From the NCBI GenBank assembly GCA_023231475.1, contig JALJEE010002292.1, forward strand, positions 38,099 to 102,098: a stretch of 64,000 nt of DNA, written 5' to 3'. This DNA is from Seison nebaliae. Its lineage: Eukaryota; Rotifera; Pararotatoria; Seisonacea; Seisonidae. Both the position numbers and the translations under genes were made by a program. A model generated the notes under the pieces. It was not told where the DNA came from and searched no databases. It saw nothing but the letters and a program-made list of their open reading frames with translations. Each line of letters begins with the position of its first letter. The first letter of the stretch is position 1. Positions 53,315 to 64,000 of this stretch are shown one piece after another.

Positions 53315-53583
53315 TTGATCTAGTAATATAATATTGATAAACTTTCGTTACTTTAAACGAAAATTTATATTATTTAAATAAATTTTTTTTTCCAAATTAA
53401 TTTCCATTGCTAAATGACGAAAAGGAGAGGAGAAGACGTGAAGAAGAAATGAGATAAAATAGAAATTTAATGAACGAATCAAAATTTTACATGGTTCACT
53501 AATTGTACTCGAAAGGTGTAGGTCACAATTGGAAATGTGTCGTCTGCCTATATCTTGTTAATCGGAGCCTGCAGCCATTCTCA

Positions 53584-53591
53584 CTAATTAG
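53584..53591. promoter_or_regulatory. Possible homeodomain binding site CTAATTAG
   Basis: This perfect 8-bp palindrome has a TAATTA core of the type preferred by LIM-homeodomain proteins. It lies about 2 kb upstream of the apterous-type start codon in a locally less AT-biased stretch, so autoregulation is conceivable. Such a short motif often occurs by chance in AT-rich DNA. Confidence 0.2.
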
Positions 53592-53690
53592 AGACGAGAG
53601 AGATATGTCGTCGTTGGAAAGGTTGTTGAAGAGAAACAATTGCTTCACTTGAATTGTAGCAATCGCTCCGATTCAGTCGTTCCAACGTCA

Positions 53691-53722
53691 ACGAACGAAC
53701 GAACGAACGAACGAATGAATGA
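53691..53722. repeat. GAAC/GAAT tetranucleotide repeat
   Basis: Several head-to-tail GAAC units grade into GAAT units, making a simple-sequence tract of about 32 bp. Confidence 0.9.
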
Positions 53723-55616
53723 AGGAAACGTTTCAAACATTCCTCGATAATTGGTGAAGATGAAACGGAATTAACGACGGATTTTTTCCTGTTTGTTTTC
53801 CTTCTCGTTTGAAAGGAGTGATTCCGACGCGTCCGTTTATTTTCATTCTACTCGTTAGTTCAGTTCGATTGAAAGGCATTCTGATAATTGTTTATGTAAT
53901 TTCTGTTTAGATTTCTGATAATTTCTTTCTGATAACGAATGAATTGCATAATCGCTGACATATTCATTTCGTTTCATTTCCTTCTTCTTTTTTATCATCA
54001 TTCCAATTCTCCTAAATTAAAGAATTTTTTCAGAGGAGGAGAAAGCGGAAATTTTCACGTGGAAATATTATCGTTCCATTGTCTCTCAAACATGAAACAT
54101 ATATTTTCCGATATATAAATGAGATTTCTCACTATTTTTCTCATGATAATTCTACTGAGAAGTAGTTGGGATGGATAGCGCACGTCTAACTTTTTCCGTT
54201 TGAGTTCCTTCCAACTCAATTAACATGTGGAACGACAGGTGAATTGAAAGAGGAGGAATGGCATAAGTGGAACGTCTGAGGGAGATAAATAACAAATACT
54301 TTCCCTTTCGTTTCACTTCATTATTACATTCCTTATTCTGCCATGTGTCTTCATTATAATCCTGATGTCTTATCATAAAGTCGACGGTTGGAAAGAAGAT
54401 GTTTATTGGAATCTCTTTCTCCAAATCATAATCTTCTTCTTTCCCCTAATGAACTATCAACATCAACATCGTTCTCTCTATCGAACAAATTGGAGATAGT
54501 TTCACCATTCTCCAGGTTTTTTTTCTTCAAAAAACTTTTCTTCGACAGAAATGAGAATGAACCATTTTAATTAGACGATATCTATCATCAATTAACCTGG
54601 AGAGAATTGTTGGTAGTATATTTCGAAATATTTCGTCAAACTCACATCGTCGTTTTTGACGGAAATTTTATGGTCTGATGATCTGATGCGGTTCCGTTAA
54701 GATTTGTTGAGGAAAGATCTTGATTCCGGATTGTCTTCTCTTCGAAGCATTTCCCTTCCAGTCATCTATCACGAAGAAGAAAAATTATTTCATTCGAACA
54801 CAAACGGTTTAATACTCAAGTAAATAATTGGCAATTAGATCAAATAGAGGAGCGAAAGGAAGGATGAGTAGTGAGAGACTACTAAATATTTAGTTGCGAT
54901 AGGTATGATTGTTTGCCAATGGAAAGATGTTAACGATATGCCGCCAACTGTTAATATTCTTGTTTTTTTTTCGTCGAAAATACTTTGTCTATTTCTCGAC
55001 AACTATTTCTCCTTCTTTCCACACGTTCCATTCTCTGATTAATGAATTTAATCTTCGACCATCTCGTCAAGTGCTAGAGAAATGAATGCGAAGGAACTGA
55101 TCGACGAAGTGAATTAAATAGAACGAATTGCAATGCATATCGTTCTCGTCTAGTCTGTCGATTATGCAAGTGAAAGATACTTAAAGGAATTTCGACAATA
55201 TTTAATCTCCTCATTATTATATATTCAACAAGTAAATTCGTTAGTTAGCGAGCAAATTCTTCACAGTCATCCTACTCGTCGTTTATTCACAAGAAGAGAA
55301 CGAAATTGCTTTTCCAATGCTCCATATTGAACGATTAACTCGAATTCGATCGTACTCTTTCATTACTTATCCATCTCCATCTTTCAAACGATATTTTTAA
55401 ATCTTCTTTTCTCTCTTATCATCTATTGATGATGACGTAGAATGATATGAATTTTAGGATCTAAATATTTATTATTATTTTAATATAACCTCATCATCAA
55501 ATCATCAAACATCATACACATTTCTAGCAGTTCACTTTCAAATTATATAATTAATTTTTATGGCTATTCTTTAAGAGTAGTAGACGAAGATAATCATTTA
55601 TTTCCCCATAGAGATT

Positions 55617-58372
55617 ATGATTATGAATAAAGAGGAAGACGACTCGAAAGAATTGTCGAATTCTAATCAAATTTGTTTCTGTTGCAATTCACCAATTCTC
55701 GACAAATGGGTCATGAACGTTGGCGACGAAACGTGGCACGAACAATGTCTCCGCTGTACGAAATGTAACGAATTATGTTCGTGGAAATGTTTCAATAAGA
55801 ACGGTCTCATCTTTTGTCCCAACGATTATTTCGAGTTTGAAAATTTTGTCCATTCAAAATTTCCTTTTCAATTTTCTACTTCAGAATCTTTCAAAACAAT
55901 TCCAGAAATTTGAAGGAGTACCGGTCGGGAGAGGAAGATCGATTCCTTAATTTGTCATGTACGATTTGTGAAAAGATCTTCTTCCCATCCTCTACCGTCA
56001 TTCAAACGAATAATCGACTATTCCATCATGAATGCTTCCGCTGTTCGCAGTGTGGCATGCAATTAAGGAAAGGCGATGAATTCGGTGTCATGTCAACAGA
56101 TCGATCAGTCAAAATTCTTTGTAGCCAACATTATTTCCTTCAAACAGATGATGCTTCTCTTTCGCCATTGGAAACGATGAACAGAAATTCATCTTCATTC
56201 ACTGATTGGTCGTCGGAGAATTTATCGGACGTGCCTCATACCAAATTGGAAGACGGAGAGAAAGAGAATAAGTATAATAATGTAGAGAAACGGAAAATTT
56301 GTTCATCACACGAATGTTCTTCCCCGAAAAGTTTGTATAATTTTCCTTTCATTCTCCTATAAATATCTCCTCAATTCTTTCTCCTCTAAATATCTCCTCG
56401 ATTCTTTCTCTTCTAAACATCTCCTCAATTCTTTCTCATTATCTTCTCTAAAATTCATCAATCCAAATTTCTATTTATAATCTATATTGATCTCTCCGAT
56501 TCATTGGAATATTATTTGCGAAGAGCAACCTGTCCTCTTCTTAACGATAAACAAACATTCTTCCATTTCGTCGTGCCTTGACGACTTTTCTTTCTTTCCC
56601 ATATGTTGACAATCGTTGAAAGTTTTTCGTGTTAATTCATTAATTAATTTGATGAGACTCCTGTCCAATGATGAGATAAGAACGTTAATAATCAGTTGAA
56701 CACTAAGAATTTGTTGATCCTCCTCCTTCCTTATCAGACGATTGACAGGCGTTATTTTCTCAATTAAATTTCTTATCATCACTTTCTCTCACGTCAATCA
56801 ATAAATATTGATGATTTTTAATGATTTAAAATAGATGCAAAAATTGATGAGAAGAATGAGAATAAGAAAGAACCATTAACTGAGATGGAAGAGAACAATA
56901 ATCTGTCAATGAAGAATTTCGTCAACGGCAATTTCTCTAATGATCCATTTCCATCTTCCGCACCATTTCTCCCACAAATACTCAGTAACGAACAAGAGAA
57001 TTCGGGTACTTTCCAACCAGATATCAATAATGACGGATCCGTTGATCCTAATCATTTGCCATTTTTAATGGCATCGATAACATCGAATAATGGTAATAAT
57101 AATCCTCAAGGTCTCCCATCGTTTTTGGCATCTTTAGGTGCACCAAATCAGGGTTTGCCTCCGGCGTCCTTATTCTCTCATATGAATGCACAACATCCAG
57201 CTAGTCATCTCCATCAATCACTTTTACACAGTGTGACAACTGGAAATACTTTATTGGGCAATCATCATACACATATGAGCAACGCGAGACAAAAGCGAAT
57301 GAGAACATCATTTAAACATCATCAATTGCGAATTATGAAAACTTATTTCCAATTGAATCATAATCCGGATGCTAAAGATCTCAAACAATTATCAACCAAA
57401 ACAGGTTTATCTAAACGAGTTCTACAAGTCTGGTTTCAAAATGCACGTGCAAAATATCGTCGAGGTGTAATGGCGCAAGAGGATAATGGGAAAGATGTGA
57501 ATAAAACATCAGAAAACGGTTGTTCGAATAATGAGGAAGATATTGAGAAGAATGATGAGGATAACTGTGAGGAACAGGAAATTTATGAAGAGGAGGACGA
57601 AGATGAATCGAGTAGAAATCAGGAAGACGATAGAAAAACGGGAAATAAACGAAGAAAGATTAAAAATAAAAAATGTTTAAAGAAATCTAAAACGGATACG
57701 GATAATCATCAAACTAATCATTTTGATGAATCAGATGACGATCTTATCAATGAGAGTGAAAGTAAACAATTGAACGAACTGAATTATTTGAATGAGATGA
57801 TAAACAACGAGTCTCATTGCCCAACTAATCCATCAACCGATTCAAATATATATAATAATTTTTCTGCTACAACTCTATCTAATTCCGTCATGATTCCATC
57901 ATCTTCGTCTTCTATCACAACATTAACAACATCAACAATTACTCCATCAATACCAATTTCAATTATGAATAATAATTTCCAAAATTTCCCCACAATTACA
58001 TCGGATGGAATTTCTTCTCATGAATTTATACCGAATCATTTAGTTCTCTCATCGTCATCCATCTCTGCTATTTCAACTTTGACACCATCCATCACTCCTC
58101 CCGTATTTGATGGAAATAATTATCCTATTCGCTCAAACAGTCAACAATTATTACCAGAAACAACAACCGACGTTTTCACACAAATGAGAAATGCATCGGG
58201 GAATTATCTTGAACAATTTCATTTCAATTTACCGATTGATGAGAATAAATTCCATCCAAATTCCTTCTCACAATCCAATGTCGACCAATTCAAACCAGTT
58301 AGTAAAACGACTATTGATGATAACAATTCATCAACAATCTTTTCTCGGACTATGCTCCAACAAATCATGTAG
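55617..58372 (+). CDS. ap: LIM-homeodomain transcription factor, Apterous/LHX2/9 type
   Basis: Three exons (55617-55834, 55906-56330, 56835-58372) give 726 residues. LIM1 (about 20-71) has CFCC, then WHEQCLRCTKC and CPND. LIM2 (about 90-148) has CTIC, HHECFRCSQC and CSQH. All zinc ligands are present. The homeodomain (about 366-425) starts KRMRTSFKHHQLRIMKTYF, contains NHNPDAKDLKQL and ends in recognition helix KRVLQVWFQNARAKYRR, nearly the Apterous/LHX2/LHX9 consensus. Long Asn/Ser/Thr-rich and acidic stretches after the homeodomain are usual for arthropod versions. Apterous specifies dorsal appendage identity and neurons in insects. A 504-bp intron (56331-56834) is the longest I placed. The start is 55617 or the in-frame ATG at 55623. 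Confidence 0.96.
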
Positions 58373-59539
58373 ACTGATGTGATCTTTTCCCAAGTCATGT
58401 CAAGTTGATTCTTCATCATTATTTATGAATTTATTGTTATTTAATTTAATTATTCAATATTGTGACTATATCGAAATAAAAATTCTTCTTCATTTCTCTT
58501 ATCTTCTGTCTTGTTTTTCATTTATGTCGGTATTTACATGTCGGTTTTTCAAAATCAAAAAATTTTTAGTTAGCTTTCAATATTAACGCAACATATTTTT
58601 TACGATTCTTCATTACAAAATTCAGTTATCGAATGTTTTATTTAAATTGTTTAAATCTTTTGAAAGTTAGAAATTAACGTAAATATTTATTTTATTCTTC
58701 AAATTATACTTTATTGAGATACCTTTTTTGCGATATACGACAGTCATTTCTTTTAAATTTAAATTAAATCGAAATATTTAATTAAATTCTAACACTTTTG
58801 GATAATGTCTCCAGAATTCTTCTCTTCAACATGATCGGTTTTTATAGAGGTTGTGAACTTGGTCGACCCTTTGAACAGTTTGACGATACTTTAAGAAAAA
58901 TAAGAAATTAATCCAACTTCTATAATTGTGTGCCGATGCCATTCCTTTGCCTGTTTCAAAATTTGTGGCAATGAAAAAATAGAATAATAAAATAGAAAAC
59001 TTCATCTATTTTCTCAGTGGTTACTTCGGAACTCAAACCTTATTGCAAAAATTGAAGAATAACTAGCTAGGGCACGATATCTAGTGGATTCGACTGACTA
59101 TGACTTCGAGTATATTTTATTTTGTCGTTTATTCGACAACTAAAAATTAATGTCGAATTAAATTTATGTTTTCTTAATTGTGTGCCAAGTTCTTATTAGC
59201 TATTGTTTATATCGACACTTCATTACTCAAAATTCCGTTATTTTTTTGAATTGTTCAAAAAAAAATTATTCAACTGAATTTTCCTTCGTTTTGAAATGTA
59301 GATCGATCTACATAAAAAGTTTTAATAAATTTTCGTGAAGACAAACAGAGTTTAAAACATATTTTCAATTCCTTCAGAGGAAGTTCAGAGGACTGATTTT
59401 TCACGTATTGATTCTCGTTCATCCAAATTTATTCAATTGAAAACATTTTTGCAGTTACAAATATCTTTTTCTTACCGGATAATTTGTGCACAAAATACTA
59501 TGACGATTTCAATAAAATTTTAAAAAACTGATGACTGGT
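58373..59539. other. Convergent intergenic region, 1.2 kb
   Basis: AT-rich sequence between the 3' ends of the apterous-type gene and the palmitoyltransferase gene. An AATAAA signal for the plus gene is near 58475. I see no coding or structured element. Confidence 0.5.
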
Positions 59540-61251
59540 TTAATTTAATTTTCTTTTATTTTCTATTAAATGGTATTCTTTAAATAAAAAAGATTCTTGC
59601 TCATATTTACATTTTTGATAATTGGAAAATAATTCAATGGGATAAGCACAACTCACACTCATATAACCTCTTGTCATTCGTTGTTGTACTTGAATAAATT
59701 CAGACCATTCGTCAAGTGTTTTTAAATCGAATTGTTTCTTATATTCATTCTTGAAAGTATTTGTTCCATTATAATTTTTGAAGAGTAACGATCTCATGGG
59801 TTCATAATCTTTAATGAAATTATCTGACAATTTTTCAACTTTCATCCAATATCTAAAATTATGAGAATGTCAATTGAAAGGAGCAAGTTTAAGATAAACT
59901 TATTTGATTGAAAGACAAAAATAAAATCACCAGCACAAAAATGACCGATATTTTTCCGTCCATAATAAATACCATAAAGAAGTGACATAAAATAATCTTT
60001 CCACGAGTAATAAGTAGTGGTCGGTGGACAAAGAGTTTTCGGGTGATATGATGAACATAATAAGAGACATGCTGATTTATACCTGTCAATTTTGTTTTGT
60101 AAAAAGTTTTTCTGAGGAAAATAAATAAATGAAAAAATTTAAGAAAATTTATTGAATTTAATTGTTGAATTAATTAATTAACTGATATAATTGAAGAATC
60201 GCCGTTAGATTTTGTTGGAAAGTCATAACCAAATTGAACTTTATTAATTTTGGACCATTCTCTCAGAATTTGGGGTTGGAGAAATTGTCGGACATTCGTC
60301 CTCAGACCCAAATCAAATGGGTTATCATTCTCATAATGACAAATGATTGATTCGTGAAATAATTGATAATCAGATTGAGCGGTCAATTTTTTCCATTTTT
60401 CAACATTTTTAAATAAATTCCATAAGTTGAATTTAACAATTTTGTCATTGATCGAATTGACCACCAATGACTCAGTCAATGTCAAATTAATTGTGATAGT
60501 AAAGAACTAAAATTGTTAAAGAAATTATGGAAAAGTTAATTAGATCCAAACTTGCCATAACAATAAATTTCCGGTGAATAAAATTACTCCGATACATTCG
60601 AAGATAGTTAATAAATTATTTAATTTGAATATTACCCGAATTGATTCTGGAACTTCGTCTTCTAACTTTAAAACTATTCGCTCGACAATAAACAAATATA
60701 TTAAACTGCATAGACCCAATACATCAGAACGTAATACAGTCCTACTGACGTGTTGATTGTTGCGAATAAAATGAAGAGGAAATATTCTTTGAAATTCAGG
60801 ATAGCAACACAATTGTTAATTGCAGGACAATGATGATCGAATCGCGGACGACATCTACATTAATGAAAAAATGAAAATTTTCAAATAAAAATTTTTTGAA
60901 CAATTTACATTTGGTGCAATGATATGCTCTTGGTGGTATGAATCCGTTACAATGGTTACACCATTTCAACTTCAATTTATTCTCTTCGTTGTACTGAAAA
61001 AATTAATGAAATTGCTGAAATATCAATAGTAATGTAACTGATTTCCATCCTTTACGTATTTGACCAGGAGCAGAAAAGACTGAACGATAATAAAAGATGT
61101 AAACGAGTGCTAAACATATCAACGAGTAAAGATGTGCGCACCAATAATGGATGAATGAATATTCAATCAACAATTGAGTACACATGGCCGAAATGCCGAT
61201 ATGAGTAATTTCATACGAAACGATATAAATTGCAAGATCATCTAATTTCAT
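59540..61251 (-). CDS. ZDHHC6: DHHC palmitoyltransferase with C-terminal SH3-like domain, ZDHHC6 type
   Basis: Seven exons (61251-61039, 60993-60902, 60854-60750, 60705-60552, 60506-60183, 60111-59900, 59852-59540) join in phase to 470 residues. The N-terminal TM helices lead to APGQIRKGWK, the zinc-binding cysteine-rich domain (WCNHCNGFIPPRAYHCTKCK then LCRPRFDHHCPAINNC), two more TM helices and NPFDLGLRTNVRQFL. After that GDFIFVFQSNKYWMKVEKLSD resembles the SH3-like tail found in ZDHHC6, the ER enzyme that palmitoylates calnexin and other ER proteins. The tail has an extra 85 residues. If exon 5 is not spliced, reading stops at 60174 and gives a 298-residue form without the tail. The usual DHHCPW reads DHHCPA here; the catalytic Cys is present. 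The subfamily call rests mainly on GPG-GWK-like and tail similarity. Confidence 0.8.
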
Positions 61252-62345
61252 GATTGAAATATACTTGTAAGAAATATTAAATTAACATCGACACAAATAA
61301 AGATAATTTTAGTTCCGCTTCGATGCTCATGTATGTTCAAATAATTAATCATCCATTTCAACTTAAAATTTGGTAGTTTATTATGTTACATTATTAGTTT
61401 ACACCAAATTGTTATTATCGCTTGGTATCATTGTTGTCGCTTGAAAAACGGTTTCACAGTTAAAATAATAATGATATTTCGTCATATTTTAAGAAAAATA
61501 CCCTGAAAATCTAATTAAGAAAATCTTTGTCTGTAACGAACGCTATTTATATTTTTTAGACCGATTTTCTAATTCATCCCGTCGGGAATTCCGATAAACA
61601 AATAATAAGAATAAAAAAACCAAAAAAGCCTTCGGTATTCCTTGTTGACTCGCTAATTCTTCTTCGAATACTTCTTCTCAAATTTAAATTGGGATATAGT
61701 CAGAAGACGTGAAAACGACATTTGGTAGACGGACGTTTGGTAGAGGTGAATCATCATTTTGATATATGGTCAGTTAAAATGAATAAAAGTAAACCAATAA
61801 TTAAACTAAATATTCAATGAGAGTATATGAAATAAAAAAGAGTAATTGTATAATAGAAAAACTAACTTATTGTTCAAAATTATACCGATCCTCAATTGCG
61901 TCTTCAAATTTGTTCAATTTCTATTATAAAAATGGAAAAGTAGCTATTTTTTATAAGTTTGTCGGAATTCATTCATTAAAAAACGAACTTCATCCCGTAA
62001 GGACCGAACTTCAGCTTTTAATTTCTTTCATATATATACATTTTTCATATTATATGCACTATATTTTATTATTTTCGTATTACAATTGATATCCGGTGTG
62101 ATATAATCCGATGAATTTTTACAATGATTCTTAGAAAATATGTTTATGATAATTATATCTGATTATCAGAATTAAACGTATGATAAATCATCTAATAATC
62201 ATATGATAATATTATCATATATTAATTATTCCGTTTTAAATCATGACAATTTTCTCATTATGCTGTGTTAATTAATAGTTTAGTTTATTGATGAATTACC
62301 GAAAAGCGATTAAATGAAATGATGAAAAATGGTGAAAATGAGTCA
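61252..62345. other. Intergenic, 1.1 kb
   Basis: AT-rich sequence upstream of the palmitoyltransferase start. The only pattern seen is a short near-direct repeat of TTTGGTAGA near 61721-61745. Short frames on the plus strand show no domain. Confidence 0.45.
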
Positions 62346-62559
62346 TTATATTAGTCGTTGATTATAATATTTAGTAACTTCTTGCGTTAAATCCAAATCA
62401 TCGTCAACATCTTGCCTTAAATCCAAATCATCGTCAACATCATGAGTGAATTCCAAATCATCGTCAACATCATGAGTTAAATCCAAATCATCGTCAACAT
62501 CTTGCGTTAAATCCAAATCGATTTCAACTTCCTTTGTTAATTCAGCATCATCTTCACAA
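62346..62559 (-). CDS. Possible terminal exon of an unknown gene encoding acidic decapeptide repeats
   Basis: On the minus strand a frame opens after an acceptor-like TTAATAG at 62560 and runs to a TAA at 62346. It encodes about 70 residues containing five tandem units of the form DVDDDLDLTQ. No ATG opens it and no upstream exon could be found in 62600-64000. It may be the last exon of a gene, a pseudo-exon or a non-coding minisatellite that happens to stay open. The unit length (30 bp, a multiple of three) with codon-respecting variation, such as Leu-Asp-Leu to Leu-Glu-Phe, slightly favours coding. Confidence 0.3.
62381..62530. repeat. 30-bp tandem repeat, about five copies
   Basis: Units start at about 62381, 62411, 62441, 62471 and 62501 with the shared core AAATCCAAATCATCGTCAAC. 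The outermost copy at the right end is degraded. Confidence 0.9.
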
Positions 62560-62904
62560 CTATTAACAAAATATTATTCATTAAAATAGTCCGAAGAAAT
62601 GAGAAGACTGATGGACAGACCATCATACAATCTTACTTTCTATAAAATTTTTATATGTAATGACCTCTTATTACGTTCTCTAGTTAATTTCAACAGTTTA
62701 ACATTCAATTCTATCTCTATATCTAACTATACAGCTGTATTCAAAAGTAATCGGTATAATGTCTTATACCAAGCTAGATATAAAAATTGATGAATTCAAC
62801 ATTATTAAGATATCAATGACCTATATTATAGATATTATATAAATAAAATTAAAAAAAAAACTATTACGTATTAGGTATTATAATGACATATATGATAAAG
62901 TGTA

Positions 62905-62923
62905 GGTTCTACAATGTAGAACC
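62905..62923. repeat. Perfect 9-bp inverted repeat
   Basis: GGTTCTACA and its reverse complement TGTAGAACC flank a single A. The palindrome could form a cruciform or mark the end of a small transposon relic. Confidence 0.75.
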
Positions 62924-63503
62924 CGCATGATTTTTTTTTTATCTCATAAAATCATTATATCATCATCAATTATATAAATCTTGATTTAACATCTTATTTT
63001 TTATAATATCATATCTTATCATTATTATTTTTCTGTTTTTAAGAATCATCAACAATCATTAACAAAAATTTATCTCTCTGTCCTCCAAACAAATAGAAAT
63101 TGTCCTTGGTAGCAGATAAGTTTTTATTTCTTTACTTTTGAATTAACCTTATTTTTAAATAAAAAGATTTAAAAACTTACAAGTTGTTAGATTTAAATAA
63201 AAAGTTCGGAGCATTCTTCTAAACAAGAAGAATAACTAATATTTTTATTCTCTCATTTTATCTTTTGTTTCTGAGCAATTTTTTAATTTACAAGTTGATA
63301 TATCACTGAATTATCAAGTGATTATTATACTGTTTATCAGTAAAAAAAATCATTTGTCTTTATGACGTTTTTGTTAACATGGTTATGAACAATATATCAG
63401 TTTTCAAAATATGATTATTTCAATTTATGGAGACCAATTGAAATAGGTGGAAAAGTTGTTGTCCATCCATTATTTTTACACACTGTATATAATATATAAT
63501 TGG

Positions 63504-63592
63504 ACAAGGTTGTAATGAAAAAATTATCCTTAAAAAAAACATATACAATTTCTCATTGCAACCTTGTACAGTGTACAAGGTATTACCTGTAC
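63504..63592. repeat. Cluster of inverted repeats
   Basis: A 15-bp arm at 63504-63518 (ACAAGGTTGTAATGA) pairs with 63553-63567 with one mismatch. Overlapping it, 63563-63579 is a perfect palindrome (CTTGTACA, G, TGTACAAG). GTGTAC just after it pairs with GTACAC near 63590. The pattern resembles a transposon terminus or a hairpin-forming non-coding element. No transposase frame is nearby. Confidence 0.7.
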
Positions 63593-63678
63593 ACAATATT
63601 TCTTAAATTTTTTTTTAAAGTTAAATCCCCTCGGGAAAAATTTTTTGATCGATCTCCTCTACGGTCAGTGGTAAGAGA

Positions 63679-63834
63679 TCTCTACGTTGCGTGAGACGTG
63701 TGTCCCATCGTTGTGGAGTTGGGAACGTTCATAAACCACTGTGTTACGCACGCCCCAATATGACTCTATCCTTGTGCAGGGTACGTTATTTCGCAAATAT
63801 CGCAGTATCGTAGATCACTGCGCTACACACGTCC
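63679..63834 (-). other. tRNA-like tandem modules (possible SINE relic)
   Basis: Read on the minus strand, two modules start 78 bp apart at 63834 and 63756, with the related 5' ends GGACGTGTGTAGCGCAGTG and GGGCGTGCGTAACACAGTGG. Both resemble the tRNA A box (TRGCNNAGTGG). A degenerate B-box-like GGATAGAGTC follows the first at plausible spacing. No clean cloverleaf closes, so a tRNA-derived repeat is more likely than a functional tRNA. Confidence 0.3.
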
Positions 63835-63893
63835 GTTTAATTTAATTTATAGTTTAAATATCCACTGAATAGATCTGAATAAATTTGTATAAA

Positions 63894-64000
63894 ATGGTTT
63901 GCCTAAAAAGAACCATTGTTGTTTTATGCATAAGTCTTCTAATCTGGTTGCTCTACATGTCTCAAACTGTTCAACAATATCATCATATCATTTTACAATC
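63894..64000 (+). CDS. N-terminus of a membrane-anchored protein, truncated by window edge
   Basis: From ATG 63894 the frame stays open to the end of the window (35 complete codons). It begins MVCLKRTIVVLCISLLIWLL: a short basic stretch and one hydrophobic helix, which suggests a type II signal anchor such as those of Golgi glycosyltransferases, or a signal peptide. The rest lies outside the window, so no family can be given. Confidence 0.4.
   Translation, partial: MVCLKRTIVVLCISLLIWLLYMSQTVQQYHHIILQ

Larger units (their letters stand above)
51934..55616. promoter_or_regulatory. 3.7 kb gene-free region upstream of the apterous-type gene
   Basis: No coding signal is visible. The stretch is unusually long for this packed half of the window and ends at a developmental transcription factor gene, so cis-regulatory elements are likely (inference). 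It contains an (ATC)n microsatellite, a GAAC tetranucleotide repeat and, near 53584, a palindromic CTAATTAG core of the type bound by homeodomains. Confidence 0.45.

Noticed and set aside
59889-60089. 66-residue membrane peptide frame on the minus strand
   Set aside because: A different frame in the same interval joins in phase to both neighbouring exons and gives the SH3-like tail of the palmitoyltransferase.
1-64000. CRISPR arrays, bacterial operons, rRNA genes and viral genes
   Set aside because: None seen; all recognised genes are eukaryotic with spliceosomal introns, and no direct-repeat/spacer pattern occurs.

Overview
The window looks like nuclear DNA from a metazoan with a small, AT-rich, gene-dense genome. 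An apterous-type LIM-homeobox gene, a POMP/AIP/KDM8/PTCD3/mtIF2 gene set and introns of about 40-75 bp point to an arthropod. A compact-genome mite is my best guess (inference only; no rRNA or mitochondrial marker is present). I could rebuild most genes exon by exon with consistent reading phase, and 45 of the 52 introns I placed start with GTT instead of GTA/GTG.

Layout. 1-9012 has no gene I can recognise. 9013-15833 (+) encodes a 2191-residue, 12-TM protein with the plan of a membrane adenylyl cyclase but with its key catalytic residues replaced. 15886-16792 (-) encodes a 256-residue secreted cysteine-rich protein with a fibronectin type II domain. It is divergent from 16983-35649 (+), a giant dynein heavy chain (about 6126 residues) whose first exon alone is 16.2 kb. 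Its AAA1 Walker A and B motifs and its AAA4 Walker A are gone, while AAA2 and AAA3 keep P-loops.

35655-42047 is a block of minus-strand housekeeping genes: SLC25A44-type mitochondrial carrier, mitochondrial IF-2, proteasome maturation factor POMP, a PHD-finger gene and a SOUL heme-binding protein. Two tiny lysine-rich genes follow (42255-42498 + and 43004-43354 -). Next come a collagen galactosyltransferase-like GT25 protein, the JmjC hydroxylase KDM8/JMJD5, V-ATPase subunit E (-), an AIP-like FKBP/TPR co-chaperone and the mitoribosomal protein PTCD3. A 3.7 kb gene-free stretch precedes the apterous-type gene (55617-58372 +). A ZDHHC6-type palmitoyltransferase (59540-61251 -) is followed by a repeat-rich end with an acidic 10-residue tandem repeat, inverted repeats, tRNA-like modules and the first codons of a membrane-anchored protein cut by the window edge.

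The most unusual content is the pair of giant neighbouring genes of enzyme families that look catalytically dead (cyclase-like and dynein-like), both with all introns at the 3' end, plus the window-wide GTT splice-donor bias. A link of these genes to loss of motile cilia or to sperm biology is only a hypothesis.
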